Positions 1 to 15,430 of a stretch of 57,456 nt of DNA are shown one piece after another. The notes beneath the pieces are model-generated. The model was not told the origin of the DNA, did not search any database, and was given only the letters and a program-made list of their open reading frames with translations. The DNA comes from Chrysomallon squamiferum. Lineage: Eukaryota > Mollusca > Gastropoda > Neomphalida > Peltospiridae. Both the position numbers and the translations under genes were made by a program. The stretch's first letter is position 1. Each line of letters starts with the position of its first letter. The DNA lies in contig CM022668.1 in the NCBI GenBank assembly GCA_012295275.1, forward strand, positions 10,408,506 to 10,465,961, given 5' to 3'.

Positions 1-1528
1 TTTTTTTAATTTCTTATATATATATATTTGCTATATTTTTTTATTTTTTTTTATTTCTGGAGGGGGTATTTTCTTCTTCTTGTTTTTTCTTTTTTCTTTT
101 CTAAACTGGATTTGTCATAGTTAATTATACTTAATTTCTCTGTATCCCAAGTAAGTACGCTTGAGATAAAAACCGATAAGTGTCATTCCGTGTGTATCTC
201 TTCACTCACAGTTTGTATCCCGACATGTTCACACTTTTGACAGATTAAAATTAAAACAAACTAAAATAAAATTAAATTAAATTATATTAATAATTTAAAA
301 TAAATACTATACATTTGCTTATGCCTTAAACGCCAAAATTTCAACTATTATCTTAATTGAATCAATACGTTAGTAATTTGAACCGTCAAACTTTGAAATT
401 TTTAGTTAACAGTTTTCAGAGTCTGTTATCTGAGGAAAAGATGAAACAATTTTTATAGTGATGGATATTAGAAAGCGATATCTGAAATTTATTTTCATCT
501 TCATCATCTTTTGTTCTTTTGTTTAATGTTGTCAGTAATGTGACATTGATCTGATCTTAAGTCAGACATTTAGAACTGTTATTTAATAAGAAAGAGATAA
601 TTTTCAACAGAAAATCTCCAAACTCTAATAGGGAATTTTGAGTGTCATACTGCACTCTAATAATGTAATTACTGCTTTGTTGTAACAAAACAACAGTACA
701 AAATCTAGTTTTATATCGTTTTTACCGTCATTGCCTGTATGTACCAGTTCCACTGAGTAATTACAAAGTCATCACTTGATCCTCTTATGGGACTGCTTTA
801 TATTAGCCATGAATATGATTGTACCAAACGAATTACTCAGCAAAGGAATAATTTACAACAACAACAACAACATGATATCCACTCACATTTTGTCAATGAA
901 TTTCATTCTTTCAGTTTCGTTTTTAATTTTAATTTTCATTGTCGTTGTTCGGTAATAATGACAAGTTTCTCCATTGACAAAACTAAAATGTTATAGCAAA
1001 AATAAATATTTATTTTTACCAAATTCAAAATTAAAAAAGAAACTTATTCATTTAACATTATTATTTTTGAAACAGTTCCACAATATGTGTATTTTTTGGA
1101 ATTTCACTCCTCTTATATAATCATCATTATAGTTATTATAATAATAATCATCATTACTTTTATTTTCATTATTACGATGATGGTTATTATTGTTATCATC
1201 ATATTCATCAACGTCGTCATTACTGTTATGAAAACCTACATAAAAATGCTATTAAGACTGGGTTATTTATAAAGGGAAATAATCTGTGAATAAAAAAGGA
1301 AGTGTAAGTTCGAGAAGGACTTAATAAACGATTCTGTTTTCTGGTCTAGAAAAAAAGTGAGTATAATTTAGTTACCGCTATCTTTGTAATTTCTACATTC
1401 GTAATTTCTACTTTCATAAATGATTTTCATCTAGAATTTTTAAATTACGGAGATATTTGTATACCGTTCAGATGTTTACCCTTGAAACAGGGAAGTATTA
1501 ATATATATACCGAAACTTTATGCTTATT

Positions 1529-1559
<31 letters not shown>

Positions 1560-1600
1560 GTTGTTGTTTTGTTGTTTTTTTTTTATGTTTTTCTTTTTCT
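1..1600. repeat. Partial leading unit of the AT-rich array
   Basis: This is the divergent 5' edge of the array. It carries the landmark at about 104, the CCCGACATGTTCACAC block at about 220, the CAACAACAACAACAAC tract near 857 and the ATTATTATCATC tract near 1120-1210. It resembles the unit starting near 20215 more than the internal units. No gene seen. Confidence 0.7.
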
Positions 1601-4600
1601 AAACTGGATTTGTTATAGTTAATTATACGTAATATGTATGTATCAGAGGTAAGAATGCATGAGAAAAAACCGATAACTGTCATTCCGAGTGTATCTCTTC
1701 ACTCACAGGTTGTATCCCGACACGTTCACACTTCTGACAAATTAAAAATAAAATAAAATTGAATAAAATTAATAATTTAAAATAAATAGTATACAAGTTT
1801 GTTTATGGTCTTAAACGCCTGAATTTCCAAAAAGTATCTTAATTGAATCAATAAGTTTGTAATTTGGACTTTCAAACTGATATTTTGTTTCTCTAATTTT
1901 ATTATTGTGATATAATCGTTGTTATCGTTTTTTAAAACGTAACAATTTTTAAAATACGGAGATATTTGTATTCCGTTCAGATGTTAACCATTGAAACAGG
2001 GAAGTATTAATAGATACATCCAAACTTTATTTTTATAGAACTGTCACAACAAAATGCCATTATCTATATAAAATGGTTATCTTTTTATGTTTAATATTTA
2101 CTAGCAGTCTGTCTTCCGATTACAAATTTGTACAATAGTTCGGACTTGAAAAAGCTGATAAAGGCATGTTCACACGGTGCGATAATTTCTAACGACTCAA
2201 GGTCTTTCTTATTTAAGCTATTTACCAGATTTTTATTTATTTTTATATTTTTTATATAATATTTTTCTTTTTTAAGATTTGTTTTATTTTATTCATTCAT
2301 TTTTTTATTATTATTATTATTATTCTTTTCTTTCCCATTCAGGATTTGTTTCTATTTAATTATATGTAATTGTGTCGGAATCTCGTCAGTTTCTCTTTGC
2401 CAGACTTCTTTTTTTATGATAATGTTGTATTCTATCAGTGAGTTATTTTGGTAAAACTCTTATTTTTATATTCCGATTTAAAGCAGAATGACTGCTACAT
2501 TTTGTTTTAAGTATATTATTATATTACAGTAATAGTTATGAAGCTAATGCGTATAATCATATTCACAAATTCACATTTTTACAGTTCATCAATATGGTGA
2601 TAACAACACAAAACTACTTCAACCATTTAACGCATTTTTATTTCTCTTCTTTATCATTATTACTATAACTATTATAATCATCACCTGATTCACTATTTTT
2701 ATTATCATTATTATGATAATGGTTGTTAGTGTTGTTATTCTTATTGTGATAACTAAACAGCAGAGAGCATGGGAGCCATATATATTATGGCGCGTATTTT
2801 AACGAGGATCTTTTGATCAGTGCGCAGTCTTGCGACACGTTGTCTGAGAGACGTGTTCTCAGGACAAAGATCACTCATGGTAAGGTAATCATGTTTAAAA
2901 GTCTTTTATGTAACCTGCATGATGGTTGATGGAACGTAGCCAAGTATATTTCTGTTGAATATTATATATTTATTCTGTGATACTTGCTTACATTGAAAAC
3001 TAAGTAACAAACTAAGATAACTTATTTTAATAACTAAAAGCTTAGTTAGAAAGTTGACGTAACTAACACGGCTTAATTAGAACAATATTATTTCGTGAGA
3101 TTCTTTTGATTGATGTATATTTGATGCACAAAAAAATTACCCATATTCAATTCTTGTTTGCGTAATAATTCTCCAGTGGATACAGTTTAGTCATTTAGTA
3201 GTTTAATCTGTCTAAGATCGCTAACACCTTGTCACGTGAAGCTAGTATAGTCTGCTACCCTTTTGACAGGACGAGCCAACGTTAATGTATTAATACCAGT
3301 CAGGCTAGTAATCGTGACAGTAATGTCTTTGTATTCAATGCATGAGATTAAACTGATAAGTGTCATTCCGTGTGTATATATACGGGGTCACCTCACTGTG
3401 CCCGCACATTTTGTTATATCTTACAGAAGCAGTCAAGAATAGCAAATGATAAAACAGTACGGGATTACAGTATCGTTTATTTTCCAAAAGTCCAACAATG
3501 GACTGATAACATTTCACAGTCCGGGAGCGGGAATCAGAATATTCTATTTAATTCAATCACAGTATGTTTGTAATTTCGACCTTCGAACTTTGACATTTTT
3601 AGCTCATATTTCTGCAAAAGGTGAACCAACTTTTATAGTCTTGCTGGATATTACGACGTGATATCTGCAATTTAGTTTGAAGGTTCAAAACAGTTTAGCA
3701 TTTATTTCATTTTCTGTATAATGTGACACTGAATTGGTCTTCAGTCAGACGTTTAGAACTGTTATTAAATAAGAAACAGATAATATTTAAAAAGAAAATC
3801 TCCATTCACTAATAACAAATTTTGAGTGTCAAACTCCACTATAATAACGTAAATTTACTGCTTTGTGGTAACAAAACAACAGTACAAAGTTTATTTTTAT
3901 TTCGTTTTTTCCGTTTCGGACTGTACTGTACCAACAACGGTAAAAACTGGATTATTTATAAGGGGAAATAATCTGTCGACAAAAAAGGAAATCAAAGTTC
4001 GAGAAGTACGTAGTAAACGATTCTTTTTCTAGCCAAGAAAAAGGTAAGAATAATTTAGTTGCCGTTACCATTGTAACTTCTACATTCGTAATTTCTACAT
4101 TCATAAATGTTCTTGATCCACAATTTTTAAAAATACGGAGCCATTTGTAATCCGTTCAGATGTTTACACTTCAAACAGGGAGGTATTAATACATACACCG
4201 AAATTTTATGTTTATAGCAATTGTCACAACAAAAATTCAAAAGTATATAATTAGTTACATGAAATTGTTTATATTCTAATATGTTTAATATTTAGTAGTA
4301 ACCTGTCTTCCGATTACAACATTATACTGTAGTTCGGACTTGGGAAAACTTGTAAAGGCACGTTCACACTGTGTTCTCATTTCTAACGATTCAAGGACTT
4401 TTTCTTTCAGAGAAATTTAACGAATATATATATTATTATTTCTTTTCTGTTTTATATTTTCTATCTTTTATTTTTTTATAATTTTTTTTATAATTTTTTT
4501 TTTTCAGTTCTTTTTTGTTTTTTTTTAATTGCTTTTTTTCTTACTTATGATATTCTAAACTGGATTTGTTATAGTTAATTATAAGTAATATCTATATATT

Positions 4601-6238
4601 CCAGGTCATTATGCTTGAGATAAAACCGATGTCTCATTCTGCATGTATATATAGGTTCTACCCCGACATGTTCACACTTTCGACAAATTAAAAATCAAAT
4701 CAAATCAATAAAAAAAAAATAGTATGCAAGTTTGTTTATGTCTCGAACGCCTAACTTTCAAACAGTATCTTAATTGAGTCAATACGTTTGTAATTTGGAC
4801 TTTCTATTTTTGATATTTTTAGTTAAGTTGGACATTTTTAGTTAACAGTGTTCAGAGTCTGTTCTCTCAGCAAACGATGAAACGATTTTTATAGTGATGG
4901 TGTTGCTTGATGTTCAGACGCGATATCTGAAATTTATTTTAAGGCTCATCATCTTTTGAGCTTTTGTTTAATCTTGTCGATAATGTGATATTGAACTGAT
5001 CTTCAGTCAGACATTTAGAACTGTTATTAAATAAGAAATAGACAATTTTTAACAGAAAATCTCCATTCACTAATAAGGAATTGTGTTTGTCATACTGCAT
5101 ATAATAATGTAATTACTGCTTTACTGTAACAAAACAACAGTACAAAATTTAGTTTTATTTCGTTTTTTCCGTTTCGGACTGTACTGTACCAACAACGGTA
5201 AAAACTGGATTATTTATAAGAATCCATCATCTGTCGACAAAAAGTGGGTCAAAGTTCGACCAGAACGTGAAACGATTCTTTTGTACCAACCAAACTACAC
5301 AAAAATAATAATTTTACCATTGTAACTTACACAGTAATTTCTACAATAAATGTTCTTGATCAACAATTTTTAAAAATGTTAACCACTCCATTTTGTGAAA
5401 GTTCAGATTAACATAATCAAACAGCTTTCTTTCTTTCCACCCCGTGTTTTTTCTCTGTGTGCACACAGAACTGAATAAATGAATGTCTCAACAAAGAAAG
5501 TCCCTGAATTTCTCCTTTATTCAAGTTTCATATTTTGATTTTAATTTTCATTGTCATTTTACTACAACAACAAAAAATGCCAAGTTTCTCCACATTTTAA
5601 AAATTCTAAAAACGTTAATCAACAATAAAAATGCTCCACCCCGCAAATTTTTACCAAATTCAAAAAAAAAAAAAAAAAACTTATTCATTTAACATTATTA
5701 TTTTAAAAACAGTTCCACAAAATGGTATTTTTTTTAATTTTACTGTTGTTATATAATCATCATTATAGTAATAATAATAATAATCATCGTTATTTTTATT
5801 TTCATTATTACGATGATGGTTATTATTGTTATCATCATATTCATCAACGTCGTCATTACTGTTATGAAAACCTACATGACTATGCTATTAAGACTGGGTT
5901 ATTTATAAAGGGAAATAATCTGTGAATAAAAAAGGAAGTGTAAGTTCGAGAAGGACTTAATAAACGATTCTGTTTTCTGGTCTAGAAAAAAAGTGAGTAT
6001 AATTTAGTTACCGTTATCTTTGTAACTTCTACATTCGTAATTTCTACTTTCATAAATGATTTTCATCTAGAATTTTTAAATTACGGAGGTATTTGTATTC
6101 CATTCAGATGTTTACCCTTGAAACAGGGAAGTATTAATATATATACCGAAACTTTATGCTTATTTCTTTCTTTTTTTTTTTTTTTTTTTTTTTTTTTGTT
6201 GTTGTTTTGTTGTTTTTTTTTTATGTTTTTCTTTTTCT
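1601..6238. repeat. AT-rich array unit 1
   Basis: First complete period. It differs from units 2 and 3 by small indels: an extra TTGTCTGAGAGACG-type stretch near 2840, and absence of the block at 7733-7760. It contains a relatively GC-richer patch (2760-2890 and 3230-3420) that recurs in every unit. No gene seen. Confidence 0.8.
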
Positions 6239-9200
6239 AAACTGGATTTGTTATAGTTAATTATACGTAATATGTATGTATCAGAGGTAAGAATGCATGA
6301 GATAAAACCGATAAGTGTCATTCCGAGTGTATCTCTTCACTCACAGTTTGTATCCCGACATGTTCACACTTCTGACAAATTAAAAATAAAATAAAATTGA
6401 ATAAAATTAATAATTTAAAATAAATAGTATACAAGTTTGTTTATGGTCTTAAATGCCTGAATTTCCAAAAGTATCTTAATTGAATCAATAAGTTTGTAAT
6501 TTGGACTTTCAAACTGATATTTTTTTTTTTTTCTAATTTTATTATTGTTATATAATCGTTGTTATCGTTTTTTAAAACCTAACAATTTTTAAAATACGGA
6601 GATATTTGTATTCCGTTCAGATGTTAACCATTGAAAAAGGGAAGTATTAATAGATACATCCAAACTTTATTTTTATAGAACTGTCACAACAAAATGCCAT
6701 TATCTATATAAAATGGTTATCTTTTTATGTTTAATATTTACTAGCAGTCTGTCTTCCGATTACAAATTTGTACAATAGTTCGGACTTGAAAAAGCTCATA
6801 AAGGCATGTTCTCACGGTGCGATAATTTCTAACGACTCAAGGTCTTTCTTATTTAAGCTATTTACCAGATTTTTATTTATTTTTATATTTTTTATATAAT
6901 AATTTTCTTTTTTAAGATTTGTTTTATTTTATTCATTCATTTTTTTATTATTATTATTATTATTCTTTTCTTTCCCATTCAGGATTTGTTTCTATTTAAT
7001 TATATGTAATTGTGTCGGAATCTCGTCAGTTTCTCTTTGCCAGACTTCTTTTTTATGATAATGTTGTATTCTATCAGTGAGTTATTTTGGTAAAACTCTT
7101 ATTTTTATATTCCGATTTAAAGCAGAATGACTGCTACATTTTGTTTTAAGTATATTATTATATTAAAGTAATAGTTATGAAGCTAATGCGTATAATCATG
7201 TTTACAAATTCACATTTTTACAGTTCATCAATGTTTAGCTATTTAATGTCGCAATATGGTGATAACAACACAAAACTACTTGAACCATTTAACGCATTTT
7301 TATTTGTCTTCTTTATCATTATTACTATAACTATTATAATCATCACCTGATTCACTATTTTTATTATCATTATTATGATAATGGTTGTTAGTGTTGTTAT
7401 TCTTATTGTGATAACTAAACAGCAGAGAGCATGGGAGCCATATATATTATGGCGCGTATTTTAACGAGGATCTTTTGATCAGTGCGCAGTCTTGCGACAC
7501 GTTCTCAGGACAAAGATCACTCCTGGTACGGTAATCATGTTTAAAAGTCTTTTATGTAACCTGCATGTTGGTTGATGGAACGTAGCCAAGTCTATTTCTA
7601 TTGAATATTATATATTTATTCTGTGATACTTGCTTACATTGAAAACTAAGTAACAAACTAAGATAACTTATTTTAATAACTAAAAGCTTAGTTAGAAAGT
7701 TGACGTAACTAACAGGGCTTAATTAGAACAATATCTATCAATGTTATTTGCATTTATATTATTTCGTGAGATTCTTTTGATTGATGTATATTTGATGCAC
7801 AAAAAAATTACCCATATTCAATTCTTGTTTGCGTAATAATTCTCCAGTGGATACAGTTTAGTCATTTAGTAGTTTAATCTGTCTAAGATCGCTAACACCT
7901 TGTCACGTGAAGCTAGTATAGTCTGCTACCCTTTTGACAGGACGAGCCAACGTTAATGTATTAATACCAGTCAGGCTAGTAATCGTGACAGTAATGTCTT
8001 TGTATTCAATGCATGAGATTAAACTGATAAGTGTCATTCCGTGTGTATCTATACGGGGTCACCTCACTGTGCCCGCACATTTTGTTATATCTTACAGAAG
8101 CAGTCAAGAATGGCAAATGATAAAACAGTAGGGGATTACAGTATCGTTTATTTTCCAAAAGTCCAACAATGGACTGATAACATTTCACAGTCCGGGAGAC
8201 GGAATCAGAATATTCTATTTAATTCAATCACAGTATGTTTGTAATTTCGACCTTCGAACTTTGACATTTTTAGCTCATATTTCTGCAAAAGGTGAACCGA
8301 CTTTTATAGTCTTGCTGGATATTACGACGTGATATCTGCAATTTAGTTTGAAGGTTCAAAACAGTTTAGCATTTATTTCATTTTCTGTATAATGTGACAC
8401 TGAATTGGTCTTCAGTCAGACGTTTAGAACTGTTAGTAAATAAGAAACAGATAATATTTAAAAAGAAAATCTCCATTCACTAATAACAAATTTTGAGTGT
8501 CAAACTCCACTATAATAACGTAAATTTACTGCTTTGTGGTAACAAAACAACAGTACAAAGTTTATTTTTATTTCGTTTTTTCCGTTTCGGACTGTACTGT
8601 ACCAACAACGGTAAAAACTGGATTATTTATAAGGGGAAATAATCTGTCGACAAAAAAGGAAATCAAAGTTCGAGAAGTACGTAGTAAACGATTCTTTTTC
8701 TAGCCAAGAAAAAGGTAAGAATAATTTAGTTGCCGTTACCATTGTAACTTCTACATTCGTAATTTCTACATTCATAAATGTTCTTGATCCACAATTTTTA
8801 AAAATACGGAGCCATTTGTAATCAGTTCAGATGTTTACACTTCAAACAGGGAGGTATTAATACATACACCGAAATTTTATGTTTATAGCAATTGTCACAA
8901 CAAAACTTCAAAAGTATATAATTAGTTACATGAAATTGTTTATATTCTAGTATGTTTAATATTTAGTAGTAACCTGTCTTCCGATTACAACATTGTACTG
9001 TAGTTCGGACTTGGGAAAACTTGTAAAGGCACGTTCACACTGTGTTCTCATTTCTAACGATTCAAGGACTTTTTCTTTCAGAGAAATTTAACGAATATAT
9101 ATATTATTATTTCTTTTCTGTTTTATATTTTCTATCTTTTATTTTTTTATAATTTTTTTTATAATTTTTTTTTTCAGTTCTTTTTTGTTTTTTTTTTAAT

Positions 9201-10864
9201 TGCTTTTTTTCTTATTTATGATATTCTAAACTGGATTTGTTATAGTTAATTATAAGTAATATCTATATATTCCAGGTCATTATGCTTGAGATAAAACCGA
9301 TGTCTCATTCTGCATGTATATATAGGTTCTACCCCGACATGTTCACACTTTCGACAAATTAAAAATCAAATCAAATCAACAAAAAAGAATAGTATGCAAG
9401 TTTGTTTATGTCTCGAACGCCTAACTTTCAAACAGTATCTTAATTCAGTCAATACGTTTGTAATTTGGACTTTCTATTTTTGATATTTTTAGTTAAGTTG
9501 GACATTTTTAGTTAACAGTGTTCAGAGTCTGTTCTCTCAGCAAACGATGAAACGATTTTTATAGTGATGGTGTTGCTTGATGTTCAGACGCGATATCTGA
9601 AATTTATTTTAAGGCTCATCATCTTTTGAGCTTTTGTTTAATCTTGTCGATAATGTGATATTGAACTGATCTTCAGTCAGACATTTAGAACTGTTATTAA
9701 ATAAGAATAGACAATTTTTAACAGAAAATCTCCATTCCCTAATAAGGAATTGTGTGTGTCATACTGCATATAATAATGTAATTACTGCTTTACTGTAACA
9801 AAACAACAGTACAAAATTTAGTTTTATTTCCTTTTAAACCGTTAACGGCTGTATGTACCAGCAGAAATGAGTAATTACGAATCCATCACTGGAGCCCTTC
9901 TGTGGGTCACCTTTATACCAGAAATGAATATCATTGTACCAACCAAACTACACAGAAAAGGAATAATTTACAACAACTACACAGAAAAGGAATAATTTAC
10001 AACAACAACAAAAAAATGTTAACCACTCACATTTTGTGAAATTCCCTGTTAACATAATCAACAGCTTTCTTTCTGCTCCACCCCCGTGTCTTTTCTCAGC
10101 ACACAAGCGGCTTAAATGAATGTCTCAACAAAGAAAGTCAATGAATTTCTTTCCTTCAGTTTCATCTTTGATTTTAATTTTCATTGTCATTCTAGGGTAA
10201 AAATGCCAAGTTTCTCCACTGGCAAAACTAAAATGTTACAGAAATAAAAATGTAACTTTAACAAATTCAAATTTAAAAAAAAAAAAAAATTATATATTTA
10301 ATAGTAATATTTTAAGAACACTTCAATAAAAAGGGTATTTTTTCTAATTTTACTGTTGTTATACAATCATCATTATAGTAATAATAATAATCATCATCAT
10401 TATTTTGTTTTCGTTATTACGATTATGGTTATTATTATTATCATCATGATCATTATCATCATCATCATCAACAACTTCGTGATTACTGTTATGAAAATCT
10501 ACATGACCTTGCTATTAAGACTGGGTTATTTATAAAGGGAAATAATCTGTGAACAAAAAAGGAAATGTAAGTTCGAAAAGTACTCAGTAAACGATTCTGT
10601 TTTTTAGTCTAGAAAAAGGTCAGTATAATTTATTTACCGTTATCTTTGTAACTTCTACATTCGTAATTTCTACTTTCATAAATGATGTTCATCTAGAATT
10701 TTTAAATTACGGAGTTATTTGTATACCATTCAGATGTTTACCCTTGAAACAGGGAAGTATTAATATATATACCGAAACTTAATGCTTATTTCTTTTTTTT
10801 TTCTTTTTTTTTCTTTTTGTTTTGTTGTTGTTTTGTTGTTTTGTTTTTATGTTTTTCTTTTTTT
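6239..10864. repeat. AT-rich array unit 2
   Basis: Second complete period, nearly identical to unit 3 over long stretches (compare 7440-8700 with 12060-13330), which indicates recent tandem amplification or homogenisation. No gene seen. Confidence 0.85.
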
Positions 10865-13800
10865 AAACTGGATTTGTTATAGTTAATTATACGTAATATG
10901 TATGTATCAGAGGTAAGAATGCATGAGATAAAAACCGATAAGTGTCATTCCGAGTGTATCTCTTCACTCACAGTTTGTATCCCGACATGTTCACACTTCT
11001 GACAAATTAAAAATAAAATAAAATTGAATAAAATTAATAATTTAAAATAAATAGTATACAAGTTTGTTTATGGTCTTAAATGCCTGAATTTCCAAAAAGT
11101 ATCTTAATTGAATCAATACGTTTGTAATTTGGACTTTCAAACTGATATTTTTTTTTTTTTCTAATTTTATTATTGTTATATAATCGTTGTTATCGTTTTT
11201 TAAAACCTAACAATTTTTAAAATACGGAGATATTTGTATTCCGTTCAGATGTTAACCATTGAAAAAGGGAAGTATTAATAGATACATCCAAACTTTATTT
11301 TTATAGAACTGTCACAACAAAATGCCATTATCTATATAAAATGGTTATCTTTTTATGTTTAATATTTACTAGCAGTCTGTCTTCCGATTACAAATTTGTA
11401 CAATAGTTCGGACTTGAAAAAGCTCATAAAGGCATGTTCTCACGGTGCGATAATTTCTAACGACTCAAGGTCTTTCTTATTTAAGCTATTTACCAGATTT
11501 TTATTTATTTTTATATTTTTTATATAATAATTTTCTTTTTTAAGATTTGTTTTATTTTATTCATTCATTTTTTTATTATTATTATTATTCTTTTCTTTCC
11601 CAATCAGGATTTGTTTCTATTTAATTATATGTAATTGTGTCGGAATCTCGTCAGTTTCTCTTTGTCAGACTTCTTTTTTATGATAATGTTGTATTCTATC
11701 AGTGAGTTATTTTGGTAAAACTCTTATTTTTATATTCCGATTTAAAGCAGAATGACTGCTACATTTTGTTTTAAGTATATTATTATATTAAAGTAATAGT
11801 TATGAAGCTAATGCGTATAATCATGTTTACAAATTCACATTTTTACAGTTCATCAATGTTTAGCTATTTAATGTCGCAATATGGTGATAACAACACAAAA
11901 CTACTTGAACCATTTAACGCATTTTTATTTGTCTTCTTTATCATTATTACTATAACTATTATAATCATCACCTGATTCACTATTTTTATTATCATTATTA
12001 TGATAATGGTTGTTAGTGTTGTTATTCTTATTGTGATAACTAAACAGCAGAGAGCATGGGAGCCATATATATTATGGCGCGTATTTTAACGAGGATCTTT
12101 TGATCAGTGCGCAGTCTTGCGACACGTTCTCAGGACAAAGATCACTCCTGGTACGGTAATCATGTTTAAAAGTCTTTTATGTAACCTGCATGTTGGTTGA
12201 TGGAACGTAGCCAAGTCTATTTCTATTGAATATTATATATTTATTCTGTGATACTTGCTTACATTGAAAACTAAGTAACAAACTAAGATAACTTATTTTA
12301 ATAACTAAAAGCTTAGTTAGAAAGTTGACGTAACTAACAGGGCTTAATTAGAACAATATCTATCAATGTTATTTGCATTTATATTATTTCGTGAGATTCT
12401 TTTGATTGATGTATATTTGATGCACAAAAAAATTACCCATATTCAATTCTTGTTTGCGTAATAATTCTCCAGTGGATACAGTTTAGTCATTTAGTAGTTT
12501 AATCTGTCTAAGATCGCTAACACCTTGTCACGTGAAGCTAGTATAGTCTCTGCTACCCTTTTGACAGGACGAGCCAACGTTAATGTATTAATACCAGTCA
12601 GGCTAGTAATCGTGACAGTAATGTCTTTGTATTCAATGCATGAGATTAAACTGATAAGTGTCATTCCGTGTGTATCTATACGGGGTCACCTCACTGTGCC
12701 CGCACATTTTGTTATATCTTACAGAAGCAGTCAAGAATGGCAAATGATAAAACAGTAGGGGATTACAGTATCGTTTATTTTCCAAAAGTCCAACAATGGA
12801 CTGATAACATTTCACAGTCCGGGAGACGGAATCAGAATATTCTATTTAATTCAATCACAGTATGTTTGTAATTTCGACCTTCGAACTTTGACATTTTTAG
12901 CTCATATTTCTGCAAAAGGTGAACCGACTTTTATAGTCTTGCTGGATATTACGACGTGATATCTGCAATTTAGTTTGAAGGTTCAAAACAGTTTAGCATT
13001 TATTTCATTTTCTGTATAATGTGACACTGAATTGGTCTTCAGTCAGACGTTTAGAACTGTTAGTAAATAAGAAACAGATAATATTTAAAAAGAAAATCTC
13101 CATTCACTAATAACAAATTTTGAGTGTCAAACTCCACTATAATAACGTAAATTTACTGCTTTGTGGTAACAAAACAACAGTACAAAGTTTATTTTTATTT
13201 CGTTTTTTCCGTTTCGGACTGTACTGTACCAACAACGGTAAAAACTGGATTATTTATAAGGGGAAATAATCTGTCGACAAAAAAGGAAATCAAAGTTCGA
13301 GAAGTACGTAGTAAACGATTCTTTTTCTAGCCAAGAAAAAGGTAAGAATAATTTAGTTGCCGTTACCATTGTAACTTCTACATTCGTAATTTCTACATTC
13401 ATAAATGTTCTTGATCCACAATTTTTAAAAATACGGAGCCATTTGTAATCAGTTCAGATGTTTACACTTCAAACAGGGAGGTATTAATACATACACCGAA
13501 ATTTTATGTTTATAGCAATTGTCACAACAAAAATTCAAAAGTATATAATTAGTTACATGAAATTGTTTATATTCTAGTATGTTTAATATTTAGTAGTAAC
13601 CTGTCTTCCGATTACAACATTGTACTGTAGTTCGGACTTGGGAAAACTTGTAAAGGCACGTTCACACTGTGTTCTCATTTCTAACGATTCAAGGACTTTT
13701 TCTTTCAGAGAAATTTAACGAATATATATATTATTATTTCTTTTCTGTTTTATATTTTCTATCTTTTATTTTTTTATAATTTTTTTTATAATTTTTTTTT

Positions 13801-15430
13801 TCAGTTCTTTTTTGTTTTTTTTTTTAATTGCTTTTTTTCTTATTTATGATATTCTAAACTGGATTTGTTATAGTTAATTATAAGTAATATCTATATATTC
13901 CAGGTCATTATGCTTGAGATAAAACCGATGTCTCATTCTGCATGTATATATAGGTTCTACCCCGACATGTTCACACTTTCGACAAATTAAAAATCAAATC
14001 AAATCAACAAAAAAGAATAGTATGCAAGTTTGTTTATGTCTCGAACGCCTAACTTTCAAACAGTATCTTAATTCAGTCAATACGTTTGTAATTTGGACTT
14101 TCTATTTTTGATATTTTTAGTTAAGTTGGACATTTTTAGTTAACAGTGTTCAGAGTCTGTTCTCTCAGCAAACGATGAAACGATTTTTATAGTGATGGTG
14201 TTGCTTGATGTTCAGACGCGATATCTGAAATTTATTTTAAGGCTCATCATCTTTTGAGCTTTTGTTTAATCTTGTCGATAATGTGATCTTGAACTGATCT
14301 TCAGTCAGACATTTAGAACTGTTATTAAATAAGAAATAGACAATTTTTAACAGAAAATCTCCATTCACTAATAAGGAATTTTGTGTGTCAGACTGCATAT
14401 AATAATGTAATTACTGCTTTACTGTAACAAAACAACAGTACAAAATTTAGTTTTATTTCGTTTTTAACCGTTAACGGCTGTATGTACCAGCAGAACTGAA
14501 TAATTACGAAGCCATCACTGGAGCCCTTCTGTGGGTCTCCTTTATACAAGAAATGAATATCATTGTACCAACCAAACTACACAGAAAAGGAATAATTTAC
14601 AACAACTACACAGAAAGGAATAATTTACAACAACAACAAAAAATGTTAACCACTCACATTTTGTGAAATTCCCTGTTAACATAATCAGCTTTCTTTCTTT
14701 CCGTGTCTTTTTCTCACCCAAGCGGCTTAAATTTGTCTCAACAAAAAGAAAAAATTTCTTTCCTTCAGTTTCATCTTTGATTTTAATTTTCATTGTCATT
14801 CTAGGGTAAATTATTTTCTCCACTTAAAAACAAAATGTAACTTTAACAAATTCAAAATTAAAAAAAAAAAAAATTTATTTAATTTTATTTTAAGAACACT
14901 TCCTAAAAATGGTATTTTTTCTAATTTTACTTTGTTATATAATCATCATTATAGTTATTATAATAATAATCATCGTTACTTTTATTTTCATTATTACGAT
15001 GATGGTTATTATTGCTATCATCATATTTACCAACGTCGTCATTACTGTTATTAAAACCTACATGACTATGCTATTAAGACTGGGTTATTTCTAAAGGGAA
15101 ATAATCTGTGAACAAAAAAGGAAATGTAAGTTAGAGAAGTACTTAATAAACGATTCTGTTTTTTAGTCTAGAAAAAGGTCAGTATAATTTATTTACCGTT
15201 ATCTTTGTAACTTCTACATTCGTAATTTCTACTTTCATAAATGATTTTCATCGAGAATTTTTAAAATACGGAGGTATTTGTATTCCATTCAGATGTTTAC
15301 CCTTGAAACAGGGAAGTATTAATATATATACCGAAACTTTATGCTTATTTCTTTTTTTTTTTTTTTTTTTTTCTTTTTGTTTTGTTTTGTTGTTGTTTTG
15401 TTCTTTTTGTTTTTATGTTTTTCTTTTTCT
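10865..15430. repeat. AT-rich array unit 3
   Basis: Third complete period, almost identical to unit 2 in its first three quarters. Its last part (about 14680-14930) carries many small deletions compared with unit 2. No gene seen. Confidence 0.85.

Noticed and set aside
787-996. Recurring Gln-rich open frames in the AT-rich repeat (also near 19106, 20951, 43039, 44247) sharing LQQQQQ and VNIINSFLSAES
   Set aside because: They come from a CAA-repeat and flanking repeat-unit DNA. Several units (for example near 10020 and 14650) carry in-frame stops at the same site, and there is no start-context or splice support, so I treat them as non-coding.
8006-8188. 60-codon minus-strand frame conserved in array units 1-3
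   Set aside because: The conservation reflects recent unit duplication. It is broken in unit 4 and in the 22500 unit and has no recognisable domain.
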